Source: Trichocladium uniseriatum (taxonomy: Eukaryota; Ascomycota; Sordariomycetes; Sordariales; Chaetomiaceae). From it: a stretch of 64,000 bases of DNA. The stretch spans positions 124,001 through 188,000 of the forward strand of contig WOUO01000022.1 in NCBI GenBank assembly GCA_017139535.1. Direction: 5' to 3'. Made by a program: the position numbers and the translations under genes. The notes beneath the pieces are model-generated. The model was not told where the DNA came from. It saw nothing but the letters and a program-made list of their open reading frames with translations, and did no database searches. Of this stretch, positions 32,424 to 43,097 are shown one piece after another. Positions within the stretch are counted from its first letter, which is position 1. Each line of letters starts with the position of its first letter.

Positions 32424-34315
32424 ATGGCTCCTGCTGAAGCCCTCGACCAGCCGTTCGACTACATTGTCGTCGGTGGCGGAACTGCTGGTCTGGTTGTTGC
32501 CAACCGTCTCACCGAAGACAGCAATGTGCGCGTTCTCGTCATTGAAGCCGGTGGCGACCGCACCAGTGACCCCTTGGTCTTGACTCCAGGCTTGGTCGCT
32601 GCTGTGTACGGCAAGGATGAGTATGACTGGAACTTCAGCTCGCCTCCGCAGGTCAGCCTCATCCGTTAGCCACTAGAGAGGATGCACAGCTGACCCTTTA
32701 CACATAGTCAACCCTGAACAACCGCTGCATCAACCAGGCCCGCGGCAAGATGCTCGGTGGCAGCTCGGCGCTCAACTTCTTGATGCTGGTTTACCCCTCC
32801 AAAGGGAACATCGACTCCTGGGCCGCCCTGGGCAACGCCGGCTGGGACTTTGAGTCGATGGCCCCCTATTTCCGCAAGTTCGGCACTGTCCACACGCCGC
32901 CCCAGTCTGCCCGGGACATGGTTGGCCTGACCTACTACGACGAGAGCCTGGCCAAGGGTGACGGACCCATCCATGTCTCGTTCAGCGAGGGATACAATGC
33001 CGCTAACAAGGCTTGGATGGAGACCTTTGCTAGTCTCGGCCTCAAGGTCTCAGCCGACCCCCGCTCCGGCAAGGCGCTCGGAGCCTTCCAGAATCAGGCG
33101 ACCATCGACCCGGCCACCAAGACGAGGAGTTACGCCGCCAGTGGTTACTACAGCCCCGAGGTCGCCAAGCGGCCGAACCTTGTGGTGCTCACCGAGACCT
33201 TGGTGTCCAAGGTCATCTTCGACACGACGAGCGGTGCGGATGCTGTGGCCACGGGTGTTGAGATTGTCACCAAGGACGGCCAGAAGAAGCAAGTCACGGC
33301 CTCGTCCGAGGTCATCATGGCAGCAGGCACACTTCAGACGCCCCAGATTCTCGAGCTTTCGGGAGTGGGTGGCCGGGACCTTTTGGAGAAGCACAACATC
33401 CCCGTGATTGTCGAGAACCCCAACGTCGGCGAGAACGTGCAGGACCATCCTATTGTCTGCCAGAGCTTCGAGGTCGCCGATGGCGTGCCTTCGGGCGACG
33501 TCCTGCGAGACCCCAACGTTCTCCAGGCCTTGATGGGCATGTACCAGGGGTCAGGCGATGGCCCATTGGGCCAGAACCTCATTAGCGTCGCCTACGCGCC
33601 CCTAGTCGACGGTTCGGGCGTTGTGCAGGCCGAGGCCAAGAAGGATCTGCTCAGCCAGCACGAGTCGTCGCTCACGACCCCCGAGGCCAAGGCCATCCGC
33701 AAGCTCGTCGAGTCCGAGAACGAGGCTACCTTCCAGTATCTCCTGTTCCCGAGCCAAATCTCTGTCCCGGACAGGCCCAAGTGCATGGCCGACTACATCC
33801 TCCCCGTCCTGCCCGAGAATTACATTACCATCATGACTATCCTCAACCAGCCCTTCTCGCGCGGCACCGTGCACATCTCGGGACCCGACGTGTCCTCCGT
33901 CCCGGTTTGGGACCCCAAGTACAACTCGAACCCGCTCGACCTCGAGCTGCTGGCGCGCGCCGTGCAGTTTGTCGAGCGCATCGTCGAGCCCTCGACCGCC
34001 TTTGGCGGCCTGCTCAAGCCCGACGGCAAGCGCCTGCCCCAGATCACAGCCGACGATCTGGACCGCGCCCGCGAGATTGTGCGCCAGCGCCAGATCTCGG
34101 TCTTCCACGTCGCCGGCAGCTGCGCCATGCGGCCGCGCGACCAGGGCGGCGTCGTTGACGAGCGCCTGCGCGTGTATGGCACCAAGCGCCTGCGCATTGT
34201 GGATGCTAGCATCTTCCCGCTGGAGCCGGTCGGCAATATCCAGAGCACCGTGTATGCTGTGGCTGAGCGGGCGGCCGATCTGATCAAGCAGGACCGGGCG
34301 GCGGCGGCGGCTTGA
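32424..34315 (+). CDS. GMC-family FAD oxidoreductase (611 aa from ATG 32424)
   Basis: Two exons: 32424..32651 and 32708..34315 (intron 56 nt, TAG acceptor); 612 codons. Seen: the FAD-binding dinucleotide fold YIVVGGGTAGLVVANRL near the N-terminus with the later VIEAGG; GMC signature 1 region ARGKMLGGSSALNFLMLV; signature 2 region AAGTLQTPQILELSGVG; and a C-terminal catalytic pair His543 (FHVAGSCAM) and Asn586 (VGNIQSTVYA). Family members oxidise alcohols or sugars using O2 or quinone acceptors: aryl-alcohol oxidase, glucose oxidase, choline or pyranose dehydrogenases. The His/Asn pair does not define the substrate. No haem domain. From the ATG there is no signal peptide, but the open frame continues upstream with a hydrophobic stretch lacking an ATG (see findings). 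Confidence 0.9.
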
Positions 34316-34735
34316 GGGCTGTGAGCTAAATGATGATGTGACTGTTTTGTTTCGGTCAATCTAGGATACCAGATACCCGGAGAGGCATCTAGATAGATCT
34401 GATAATCGACATAGAACGCAAATTATTACTACAGTACCTTTATCTTATCGTTCCCAGATCGTGGTGCCCCTCAGTCGGCGTGAATCCAAGTCAGGGCTGT
34501 GGTAGGTTCTGTCCCAGGCGAGGAACTAGAAACCGCTTTCTTACTTCGAAAGTTGCGTGCTACTGGAGAAAAGCAAAGTTTCAATCATCACCACAGGTAG
34601 CGATACCGGGGCCAGCTTACACAATCGCCCCCTTTTCCATCTGATTCGTGCCTCCTCAAAACAAACAAACCCCTGGTTTTCTACGCCTACCCTTGTTGTA
34701 TCCTGGTTTGGAGACCCTCATAATACAAGCAGCAT
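34316..34735. other. Intergenic region before tRNA-Asn
   Basis: GMC 3' UTR and tRNA 5' flank. Nothing else recognised. Confidence 0.45.
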
Positions 34736-34809
34736 TCCTCTGTGGCGCAATTGGCTAGCGCGTCTGACTGTTAATCAGGAGGTTGGAAGTTCGAGCCTTC
34801 CCGGAGGAG
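34736..34809 (+). tRNA. tRNA-Asn(GTT)
   Basis: Full cloverleaf without intron: acceptor TCCTCTG pairs with CGGAGGA (one T-G pair), D arm GCGC...GCGC, anticodon stem CTGAC-type with loop CTGTTAA giving anticodon GTT, T arm GGAAG-TTCGAGC-CTTCC, discriminator G at 34809. It is followed by a T run at about 34815, consistent with a Pol III terminator. Confidence 0.96.
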
Positions 34810-34812
34810 TCC

Positions 34813-34825
34813 ATTTTTTTATTTT
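34813..34825 (+). terminator. Pol III T-run terminator of tRNA-Asn
   Basis: T-rich run (TTTTTTTATTTTT) a few bases after the tRNA 3' end. Confidence 0.8.
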
Positions 34826-34983
34826 TCCATGCAACTGATTCTGCATAGCATTCACATTCATTTTTGCATCACTTCAAACCGTAGAACAAGAAACTGAAGG
34901 CCGGTTTAATCGGCAGCCAGGGAGACGTACCGAAGATCAAAATAACTGACTGTAGACGGTGTTCTCAACAATGGACTGATAAA

Positions 34984-35018
34984 GGGTTAGGGTTAAAGTC
35001 ACAAATACATCCCACGTG
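34984..35018 (+). promoter_or_regulatory. TTAGGG telobox and CACGTG E-box upstream of bL36m
   Basis: GGGTTAGGGTTAA at 34984-34996 and CACGTG (in CCCACGTGACC) at 35013-35018, 134-168 bases upstream of the ribosomal-protein ATG. In many ascomycetes Tbf1 binds TTAGGG and Cbf1 binds CACGTGA in ribosomal-protein promoters. Use here is inferred from sequence and position only. Confidence 0.5.
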
Positions 35019-35151
35019 ACCGCGCCAAGCAACGAGGCTCTTGCGCCGTCCCAAGATCCATCTTCAATTCCTGCCGATCCGACGAACGAGCCGACCGCCA
35101 GCGAAGCCTGTCCGCCTCCGCACACAGCAACTCACCGAGCCAGAAGCAGCA

Positions 35152-35659
35152 ATGGCGAGCCTACCTATCCTGTTGCAAGCCGTGCGGTCGACAACGGCGT
35201 CGGCCACCAAGTCGCTCTCGTCGTCGATGCGCCTCCTCTCCCTCTCGTCCCGCAAGCCGACAACCACCGCCCTCCCCGCTACTACCGCTGCGGTGCAGAC
35301 ACGATGCCTCTCGCAGGCCGTCCTCTCGCAACCCAGAACAACGTCGGCCCATGACAGGAGCGGCAGCTGCTGCTCAGCGGCGGCGGGCGCCGTCGTGGCC
35401 AGGACGCAGCAGAAGAGCGGCGTGGCCGTGTTCCAGACGCAGCAGACGCGGGGGATGAAGGTGCGCAGCGCGATTAAGAAGCGGTGCGAGCATTGCAAGG
35501 TGAGAGAATTAGATTGGGAAATTGGTTGGGGATTATGGAACCATGCCTGACGCCGGGTTTTCTTTACAGGTCGTCCGGCGCAAAGCGAACAAGCGGCACA
35601 ATGGCTACCTCTACATCATATGCCCGGCCAACCCGAGGCACAAGCAGCGCCAGGGGTAG
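35152..35659 (+). CDS. Mitochondrial large-subunit ribosomal protein bL36m (Rtc6-like, 145 aa)
   Basis: Two exons: 35152..35499 and 35570..35659 (intron 70 nt, GTGAGA donor, ACAG acceptor); 146 codons. The C-terminal 45 residues are bacterial-type L36: MKVRSAIKKRCEHCKVVRRK...YIICPANPRHKQRQG, with the zinc ligands Cys-x2-Cys, Cys and His all present. The N-terminal 100 residues are Ser/Thr/Arg-rich and acidic-poor (RSTTASATKSLSSSMRLLSLSSRK), consistent with a long mitochondrial targeting presequence. The intron falls between CEHCK and VVRRK, so splicing is needed to build the zinc ribbon. The start is the first in-frame ATG. Confidence 0.94.
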
Positions 35660-36910
35660 ACGGTGACGGGCTCGTGGCAGAAGGACTGTTTTGATCATGG
35701 CCCGGCGGGGTATCTGTACGATAGTGTGTGCAAGGGAGGTGTAGACGGGGCGGGAGGAAGACAGGATTGTCCAGGAACTCGGCTCGGCATATATCCAACA
35801 TGACATGATACCATGGCTGTTACGGTTGCAGTTGCAGAGGTTTGCGCCCGAGAGAAACTGGGAAACCACTCGCGGCACGCAGCAAGAGTACAAGCCTGGT
35901 GAGACCCAGGCAATTGGCTTGGCTTTTTTCTTGTTTGAGCTTCACAAACCGTCAATATACCTCTCCATGCCCTCCCATTCTGTCTTGCCCGTCGACAGAA
36001 GGTATCGGATGTGGCCCTGTCATCTGTCAGTATCAGTCAAGTAGGTGCTCTCAGAGCATCTGGTGACGGGAACCGACGAGATCTGTGACGCCTCGGTGCC
36101 GCTCAAACTCTTCCCGCGCAAACCTGCGCGTCTCAGCGCGGGTGGCCGGGTCCCCGATCCGGCGTGTACTGCGGAGGATGGTCCGGTAGAGGGCAAGCAC
36201 GCGGGCTCGCTGGAGGAACTGGATTTTCGGTAACGTTGGTTAAGGTTGACATCTCCTTGTCAGCCAGTCTGGACTGCGGCAGGGGTCGGACATACATGCT
36301 CCAAGCTCAGGGTCGGCCCCAGTCGCGACTTCGGGCCTGTCGCATAGGTGCGAAGCGACCAGCGCGTCGGGTTCAGGATGGGCCGCATCAATTAGGAATT
36401 AAATGAGACGGGATGATCAAGGGAAGATTATACTAGCGGCACCAATTCTCGGAGGCCATCGGGAACGCTGTGATCTCTCCGGGCCGAAACTGGGGAGATG
36501 AGAGTGGAGGTCCGTGAACTTGGAGGGTTCAGAGAAATTTCGGCTGGCAGGACGCGATGTCAGCTGTTTAGCGTCATTGCCAGCCCCACATCAAAGCGTT
36601 CACTCTGATGTCTCGGTCTCGGTCTTTCTCCAAACCCCCTACCCCCTTTCTTTCAAGAGACAGGGGCAAGAAAGACAGCTAGTCCCTACTGCGCACACTT
36701 CATTTCGGAAACCACAGTGGCCGCCATGTATCCATCCTGGTGTGAAGATGCCATTGCATGAAGTCAGAGGGGAAAACGCGAAGCCACGTGAACTGACACG
36801 TGTAGTGACAAGTACCTTTGTACCTGCCTCGCGTCTCCTTTAACGCGTCAGGGAGTCGAGCCTTGTAATTCACAGAGTTCACTGCACTTTTGGTGTTTTC
36901 CATATTCAAA
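35660..36910. other. 1.25-kb intergenic region
   Basis: Between bL36m and NAA40, both plus strand. No coding region, tRNA or repeat is supported. The short frames lack ATG or motifs. Confidence 0.45.
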
Positions 36911-37786
36911 ATGACAAAACGAAGGCGGGCACCAACAAGCCCAATAGAGCTTGCCCATCGCAAAACAGATGAGCAGTTCATCGCCGATTACTTACAACAG
37001 AGGTTAGTCTTGTCCGGTGTCACAAGAAAAAGAAGAAAAAAAGGAGAGAAACAGGAAAAAATGCAGGAGGGAAGAAGAATCATACAAATATGGCCTTCCT
37101 GATCACCGTCATGACTAATACGTCCCGGTTTTGACTGCATCAGCTCCAAAGACTCACCCTGGGTAACAACCTGGACCCATCCCAAAACCAACACCGAGTA
37201 CACCATCAGCCTAGCAAGCTCCGGCAACCTCACCGAGCACGAGCTCACCACCTGCTTCAACCTGATCGAGCAGACCAGCCGGAGCGACTATGAAAACTCG
37301 GCCTGGAAATGGCACCCGCTCAAAAAGCTCAAGGAGATGCGCTCGCCCGAGCTACGGTACATCCTCGTCAAGGACAAGCAAACCGAGGCCATCCACGCCT
37401 TCACCTCGCTCATGCCGACCTACGAAGAGGGCCAGCCCGTCATTTACTGCTACGAGATCCATCTCGCGCCCGAACTTCAGGGGTTTGTTTTGCCCCTTTC
37501 ATAGCCCCCAACTGTACAAAGTTGACTGACCGGCCACAGAACCGGCCTCGGCACCCTCCTCATGAACTTCCACGTCACCGTCGCCACAAACCTGCCGCCC
37601 GTGACCAAGGTCATGTTGACGTGCTTTTTGGCGAACCGGCGCGCGTTGGACTTTTACACGCGGCTGGGGTTTGAAAAGGACGGCATCTCGCCTGAGCCGA
37701 GGAGGCTGCGTGGGGGGAAGATATTTACGCCGGATTATGTTATTTTGAGCAAGGTGCTTCGTGATGATGGTGGGAAGACTGCTTGA
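36911..37786 (+). CDS. N-alpha-acetyltransferase 40 (NatD, histone H4/H2A N-terminal acetyltransferase, 225 aa)
   Basis: Three exons: 36911..37002, 37144..37482, 37540..37786; introns 141 and 57 nt; 226 codons. Start is ATG 36911 (MTKRRRAPTSP); the upstream in-frame GTG at 36890 is not used. GNAT fold with the acetyl-CoA loop QGTGLGT (residues 143-149), whose first Gly codon is completed across intron 2. Conserved NatD features: WKWHPLKKLKEMRSPELRYILV, YCYEIHLAPELQ, and MLTCFLANRRALDFYTRLGFEKDGISPEP. NatD co-translationally acetylates the Ser-Gly-Arg-Gly N-terminus of histones H4 and H2A, on ribosomes and in the nucleus. Length matches the family (about 200-240 aa). Confidence 0.93.
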
Positions 37787-38658
37787 TGCTTTTTTTTTTA
37801 AGGTTGTCATGGAGCTTGGCTGTGGTTTCAACCTAGGCAGGTTGGTGTTTTTATGCTGACTACCTACGGAGTTGACTGCTGGTATGAATCTCTGGGGGTA
37901 TCTGCTAAGGCCGAAGAGCGCGGTTTCAACTTTTATGTTGCTATCAATGGTTTCAAGGAGTTGGGCTCATGAAGACTACAGGGTATTGCTGTTTTAAACC
38001 ACTGCCTTTTCACCTGCCATTACGAGATCGGCAAGGCTATGAGATTCATCAGTCATATCGCCATCCTGAAGGTTAAACAGCACACGCACAGTCTTATGAT
38101 CTATCAAGATGTTGTGGCTGTATTCTCGTTGATGAGGGGGTGAGAAGATACCACGAAGTTGCGAAATTAACGATGCAGGAGGGGAAGGTTGAGTTTTTTG
38201 TGGCTTGGGCTTTTACGTAGGACAAGAGTTGTTTCTTAACGTATGGTCTTGCAGGGTATACAGGGGAAAGGGCGCTTCAAGAGGCATGTGCTAGCTAGAC
38301 TTCCACTTGGGAAATGTAAGCATTGCTTCTAGACTAGATGGTTCAGAACCTTGCAACAGGGGCTAAGGGGCTCAGGGGTTGGGCGGTTGCGACGGTGACT
38401 AGGCTGTGTCAGAGCAGGTTGAGAATACTAAAGAGAAAAGAGAAGAGGCGTTGGCAAAGCCTTGTGTTCGTATGCAAGGCCACGTCAGAAAAGCCAGGAG
38501 GCTAGGGGGTGAGATGCAGGGGTAGTGGCTTATGCTTAGATCTTGTGCAGGTGGGGGTGGTGTCAGCAAATTTAACGAGCTGACTTCAACCTCTTGGTCG
38601 CGTACGTTTCTTGTCTGTTGTTGTCTTTGCGCACTTTTCACGACCAGGGAAGAGCAAC
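37787..38658. other. Intergenic region, NAA40 to P450
   Basis: 872 bases holding the NAA40 3' UTR and the P450 promoter. No gene recognised. Confidence 0.45.
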
Positions 38659-40489
38659 ATGGCTTCCGAGGCGCTCTCAATGCCGCCCATTAGCGGCTCA
38701 CTATCGTGGTGGGACCGCCGCTTCACCTTCACCACGGCCGCCGTGCTGCTCCCGCTCCTTCTCACCTACGTCTTGACGTGGCTAAAGGCACGCTGGATCA
38801 AAAATGTTCAAGGAGAAGGCGATCCTCCGCCGGTGCCATATACTGTGCCGATTCTGGGCAACACGTTCCAGTTCGCCTACGACACCGAAGGGTTCCTTCG
38901 CCGGACGCTGTAAGTTGAGCCACAACCACCCCCTGCGTATCTCATAGACCGTCTGACCAGCCATTAGGAAGCGCTTTGGGAACGTGCCGTTCCGCCTCAG
39001 CGTGGGGCTCGAGAACCTGTACTACATCCCGTACGGCGAACCGGTCCAGGCCATGTTCAAGCACGCCCGGGACCTGGGCACGAAGCCCATCATCGTGGTC
39101 TCCATGCGGGACCAGTTTGGCATGCCGCCCGAGGACCTTGCCATCTACGAGCGCGACGGCTCTGGTGGCAACCCGAAGCCGCTCGAGGGCTGGGAGCACA
39201 TGGACCCAGACCATCGCATCTTCTACAACCAGCACCGCGACCTGCACACCAGCCTGGCCGGTATTTCTCTCGATGGCATGACAGCACGCTTCGTTGCTAG
39301 GTACACGGCCCAGCTGCAGACGACCCCCGTGGTGAACGATGAGTGGACGGAGCTGCCGGACCTGTTCGCCTTCCTGCGCGAGGAAATGTTCCACGCCGCG
39401 GGCGCTGCATTGGTCGGCGAGCGCATTTTTGAGCTGTGCCCCGACCTCTGCCGTAATTTTTGGGAGTACGACAGCCATATCTTGACACTGTTGCGGCGGA
39501 AACCTCGATGGATGGCGCCCAAGGCCTATGCCGCCCGCGACAGGATGTTGGCTTCCATCAAGAAGTGGCGCCAGTATGCCCGGGACCATGTCGACTACGA
39601 CGACCCAGCCGTGGCCGAAGTCGAGTACGAGCCCGTCTGGGGCGCCCGTCTCATGCGTGTCCGCGCCAAAATGTTTGACAAGGCCGGCGCATCGCCAGAC
39701 GGCTGCGCCAGCATGGATCTCGGCCTGCTGTGGGCGACCAACGGCAATGTGATTCCCGCGACGCTGTGGGGGTTGCTTGGTGTGCTGCTCTCGCAGAACC
39801 TGACTGAGCGTGCGTTGGCCGAGACGGCCGAGTCCTTCGACAAGGACACCAACTCGTTTAGCATCTCGACATTGTGCAGCAAGCCGTTCCTGAACGGTGT
39901 CTATCTCGAGGCGCTGCGCTACTGTGCCGCCACCGGGTCAGCGCGCAATCCCGTCATCGACAACTTCAAGCTCGGCGGATGGAAGATTCCGCGAGACTCG
40001 CTGATGATATCCATCAGCTGGTTCGGCGCTCACGACCGCAAGTTCTGGAACACGGGCCGCATCCTCCCCAATGGGCAGCCCGAGCACCCCGTCGACACGT
40101 ACTGGGCAGAGCGGTTCCTCGAGTATCCGGACGACCCGACGAGCGGGCCTGTGCGCAAGCCGGACGAGTCCATCTACCGGACTGCTTCCAAGCGGGCAGA
40201 CAAGACAGTCGAGGACGACAAGTCTGCAAAGCCGATCAACCACACGGCTGTCCTGCAGGGCTACTTCTTCCCGTACGGCGGCGGCAACAGAATCTGCCCC
40301 GGGCGGCACTTTGCCAAGCAGGAGATGCTGGCAGCCATGGCCGTCATGCTGCACGAATTCGAGATTGAGTTGATTGATCCTGTGTCGGCTCGGAAGGCTA
40401 GGCCCGACATGGCAGTCTTTGCGACGGGTGCCCTGGGTCCCGACAGGAAGGTGCCCGTGCGGATGAGGCGGAGGAAACATGTGAAGTGA
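38659..40489 (+). CDS. Cytochrome P450 (CYP7/CYP8-like group, 590 aa)
   Basis: Two exons: 38659..38909 and 38968..40489 (intron 58 nt); 591 codons. Start is ATG 38659. A single N-terminal membrane anchor (about residues 22-42, FTTAAVLLPLLLTYVLTWL) precedes a Pro-rich hinge (GEGDPPPVPYTVPILGN). The K-helix ExxR is EALR in VYLEALRYC, and the haem loop is FPYGGGNRICPGRHFAK with Cys527 as axial ligand. The I-helix region (LLWATNGNVIPATLWGLLGVLL) lacks the usual A/G-G-x-D/E-T, having N-G-N-V-I-P-A-T instead, a feature shared with CYP7/CYP8-type enzymes such as prostacyclin synthase and oxysterol hydroxylases. The substrate is unknown. No biosynthetic cluster surrounds it. Confidence 0.92.
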
Positions 40490-40840
40490 GCGGGCCTGGG
40501 CAGGGAGGGGGTCAATAATGTGTACTTATTCTCTATTATTAAGTATATCAATGAGCGAGGGCGGGTTTTTGATGATTTAATGCACCTTCGAAGTTGTGTT
40601 TGACCGGGGTTGTGTCTGAGAAAAGTTGATGCACTGGGTCGCTGTGAAGGTTGGGGGTTCCGAACTGGCAAAGTACATACGAACACCTCACTTTGGTACC
40701 TTCATAATGGCCGTGGCCTGAGTATTGTGCACTTCTTCATTCAAAACATTAAACTCAGAGAAAAGCGTAGTTGACCAGTGCAATAAAAAACAAAACAAAA
40801 AGCCGGGAAACCCTTTTCTCGGGTATTTTGGCAAAAGGAA
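40490..40840. other. Intergenic region between P450 and tRNA-Phe
   Basis: P450 3' UTR and 3' flank of the minus-strand tRNA. An A-rich run at about 40785-40802 reads as T-rich downstream of the tRNA on its own strand, so it may contribute to Pol III termination. Confidence 0.45.
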
Positions 40841-40931
40841 TGCGGTTTATGTGGATCGAACACATGACCTTCAGATTAAGTTCCCGAAGTTTTACTTCAG
40901 TCTGACGCTCTCCCAACTGAGCTAAACCCGC
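40841..40931 (-). tRNA. tRNA-Phe(GAA) with 18-nt intron
   Basis: Cloverleaf on the minus strand from 40931: acceptor GCGGGTT with AAACCGC (one G-A mismatch at the fifth pair, as I recall also in Neurospora tRNA-Phe), D arm GCTC-AGTTGGGA-GAGC, anticodon stem TCAGA/TCTGA, loop with GAA, an 18-nt intron after position 37, variable loop AGGTC, T arm ATGTG-TTCGATC-CACAT, discriminator A at 40841. Confidence 0.96.
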
Positions 40932-41360
40932 TTGTTGAAAAGCGCTTGTCCGACTAGAACTCTATGACCCTGAGCATTACCATAGCAGCACTGCTCAGTC
41001 CTCCGGGGAACACACTCTGGATAACCCTTTTATCTCGAGTTCGAAGTGGAAGTACGTCGGACAATTGTTGACCACAATTCAGTTCGCCTTACGCACAGAA
41101 TCAGGCACAGGCGGGACGGCACGAATGACGTGAGACGGGAGGTGAGATGCTTACTCCCAACCTAAATCGAACGTCTCCTGACGAACTTCGAAATGCTATT
41201 CGATTCCCGGATCAAGCTAAAGGGTAATGGTGGGAGGAGTTATAATAGGAGAAGATGCCAAAGGAAACGACAGCCGAGTTCATATTATAGTCACCATATA
41301 TTTACAACATACAAAAATACACCCACAACGCCGCTAACCACAATGCCCTTCCCCCTCCAA
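40932..41360. other. Intergenic region between tRNA-Phe and PIG-S
   Basis: 5' flank of the tRNA and 3' UTR of the PIG-S gene. Nothing else recognised. Confidence 0.45.
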
Positions 41361-43097
41361 TCACTCCTTCTTCTTCTCCCTCCCCCTCTCCGCCGCCTCC
41401 CGTCTCCTCTTCCGCCACGCCTTGAGCTCATTAATCAGCCCCATAACCAACGGCACAGCCACGGGCCCCAGAAGCGGTAGGTACACGGCAATCTTGTGCT
41501 CGTCCGGGAAATACAGCTGCCCGACCATGCTCTTCTCAAAGAACGCCCGCTCGGCCTCGGCCTCGGCGATGCGCGCGTGCGCCAGGCCGTCGGCGCCCCC
41601 CAGCGTCTCACACGCCAGCTGCAGGTGCCGCATTGTCTTGGACACGCCATCCGCCACGCTGCTGGGGATCGAGATGGACGGGAGCGCGAGGGCTAGCCGG
41701 GCGAGCGACCCGAGCGTTGACGAGGCGCGTAAAAGTAGGTCGGCCGAGCGGATGCGGCCTAGCGTTGAAAGGCGTAGTGGTAGGGAGCCAGACTGCGGTG
41801 TGCCCGTGAGGGAGAGGAGGTTGGAGGTAAAGGTTAGGAGGGGCTGCTTGAGTGCCTCTGCAGAGAGGTGTGTTGTGTCGTACGGGAGCGCGAGCAGGTA
41901 GACGGTGCCCCATTGCGGAATCATCCACGAGCGCGCTTCTGTCTCGGGAGTGTCTTCCTTCTCGGAGGTGTATGCCGCCCTCCCGATGGTTTGGTTTCCG
42001 ACAAAGACGACAAAGTTGATGGTCGGCGCGCCGCCAATCGACGGCGACAGCGGCCACTCGGCGGCGTTGATGAAGGACGAGAGATCCTCCTTGTTGAGCC
42101 CCTCAAACTGAACCCCGGGCGTGGCGTACAACTGCACCTGGGTGTCAACGGTGAAGTTGTGGATCGGCGAGAGAACATCCAGCACGGGCTTCATGTACTG
42201 AGCAATCGCCGCCTCGATATCCCAGCTGTTCGGCAATGGCCCGCTGGTGAAGAGCGAGAAGGTGAGATGGTATGTAGGAGCATATTTTACCGATCTCGTG
42301 GCGCGTTTGGAAAGTGACTCGGCAGCTTCGGGCGAAAGCCCTTGGGGACGGTGCTCCGAAGGGATCGAGTTGGCCGATAGTAGGTACGAGATCATGGCCT
42401 GTTCTTCGGCGAAAGTTGACCGCAGCTGAGTGGCGATGTACGTCGCAAGGGGCGAAGACGACGATGTCGCGGAGGGTATCGCATTGGGCGGATACGTGAT
42501 GTCGAGAATTGGCTCATGCGGGTCGAGTGCTGCCGCCGTCGTTTCTCCGGGAACCAGACGGATGGTCAAGGCGCTGTCGCGATCGTGCTTCTCGGTGGTC
42601 TGACTGGGTGGCGGAGCAAGCTGCAAGCGCAAGTGGTGGCCCGAGAAGTCGTTGAGATCATCGAGCGCATGCTGGGTGAGTCGAAGCAAGGTTTGAGCCT
42701 CTTGATCCTGAAGCGAGTTGGCTTGTATGGAGATGCGCAAGGGGAAAACGGGACGACAGGCCTAGGGCGGGCAGAGTGTCAGCAACAAGTCAAGGGGCAG
42801 ACTGTCGCAAACTAATTAATGGCCACATACCTTGCCGTCAGCCCAATCGAGCATCTCCTGCAAGGGGAGATCAGCCCGGTAGATTGACGTCGTCTTCCAC
42901 CATATTGGCAGGCCGAGAAGGAGCACAATCAGCCAAAACGAGAGGATGATGTGGCTGCGTCGCCGCACGTCAGACGGCTTTTCGGGCGGCGGTTGTTTTT
43001 GGGATGGCGTCCCATTGGCATCTGCTACCGTACTTGTGTCGGCTGTCGAAGCCTGGGGTTCTGCTGCACCATGATCAGGAGGTTGTTGAGGAGACAT
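41361..43097 (-). CDS. gpi17: GPI transamidase component PIG-S/Gpi17 (555 aa)
   Basis: Two exons: 43097..42831 and 42761..41361 (intron 69 nt); 556 codons. ATG 43097 (MSPQQPPDHG) is chosen over an upstream GTG frame. After a 45-residue polar head comes a membrane helix (HIILSFWLIVLLLGLPIWW) followed by the family motif WWKTTSIYRADLPLQEM. A large lumenal domain ends with a second hydrophobic segment near the C-terminus (IAVYLPLLGPVAVPLVMGLINEL), giving the two-span PIG-S topology. The final residues KKKE fit a KKxx ER-retrieval signal. PIG-S is a non-catalytic subunit of the transamidase that transfers preassembled GPI to proteins in the ER. It is divergent from the acyl-CoA synthetase gene. 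Confidence 0.92.

Noticed and set aside
34984..34996. Telomere repeat or subtelomeric position
   Set aside because: Only two TTAGGG-like units within unique, gene-rich DNA; better read as a promoter telobox than as a telomere.
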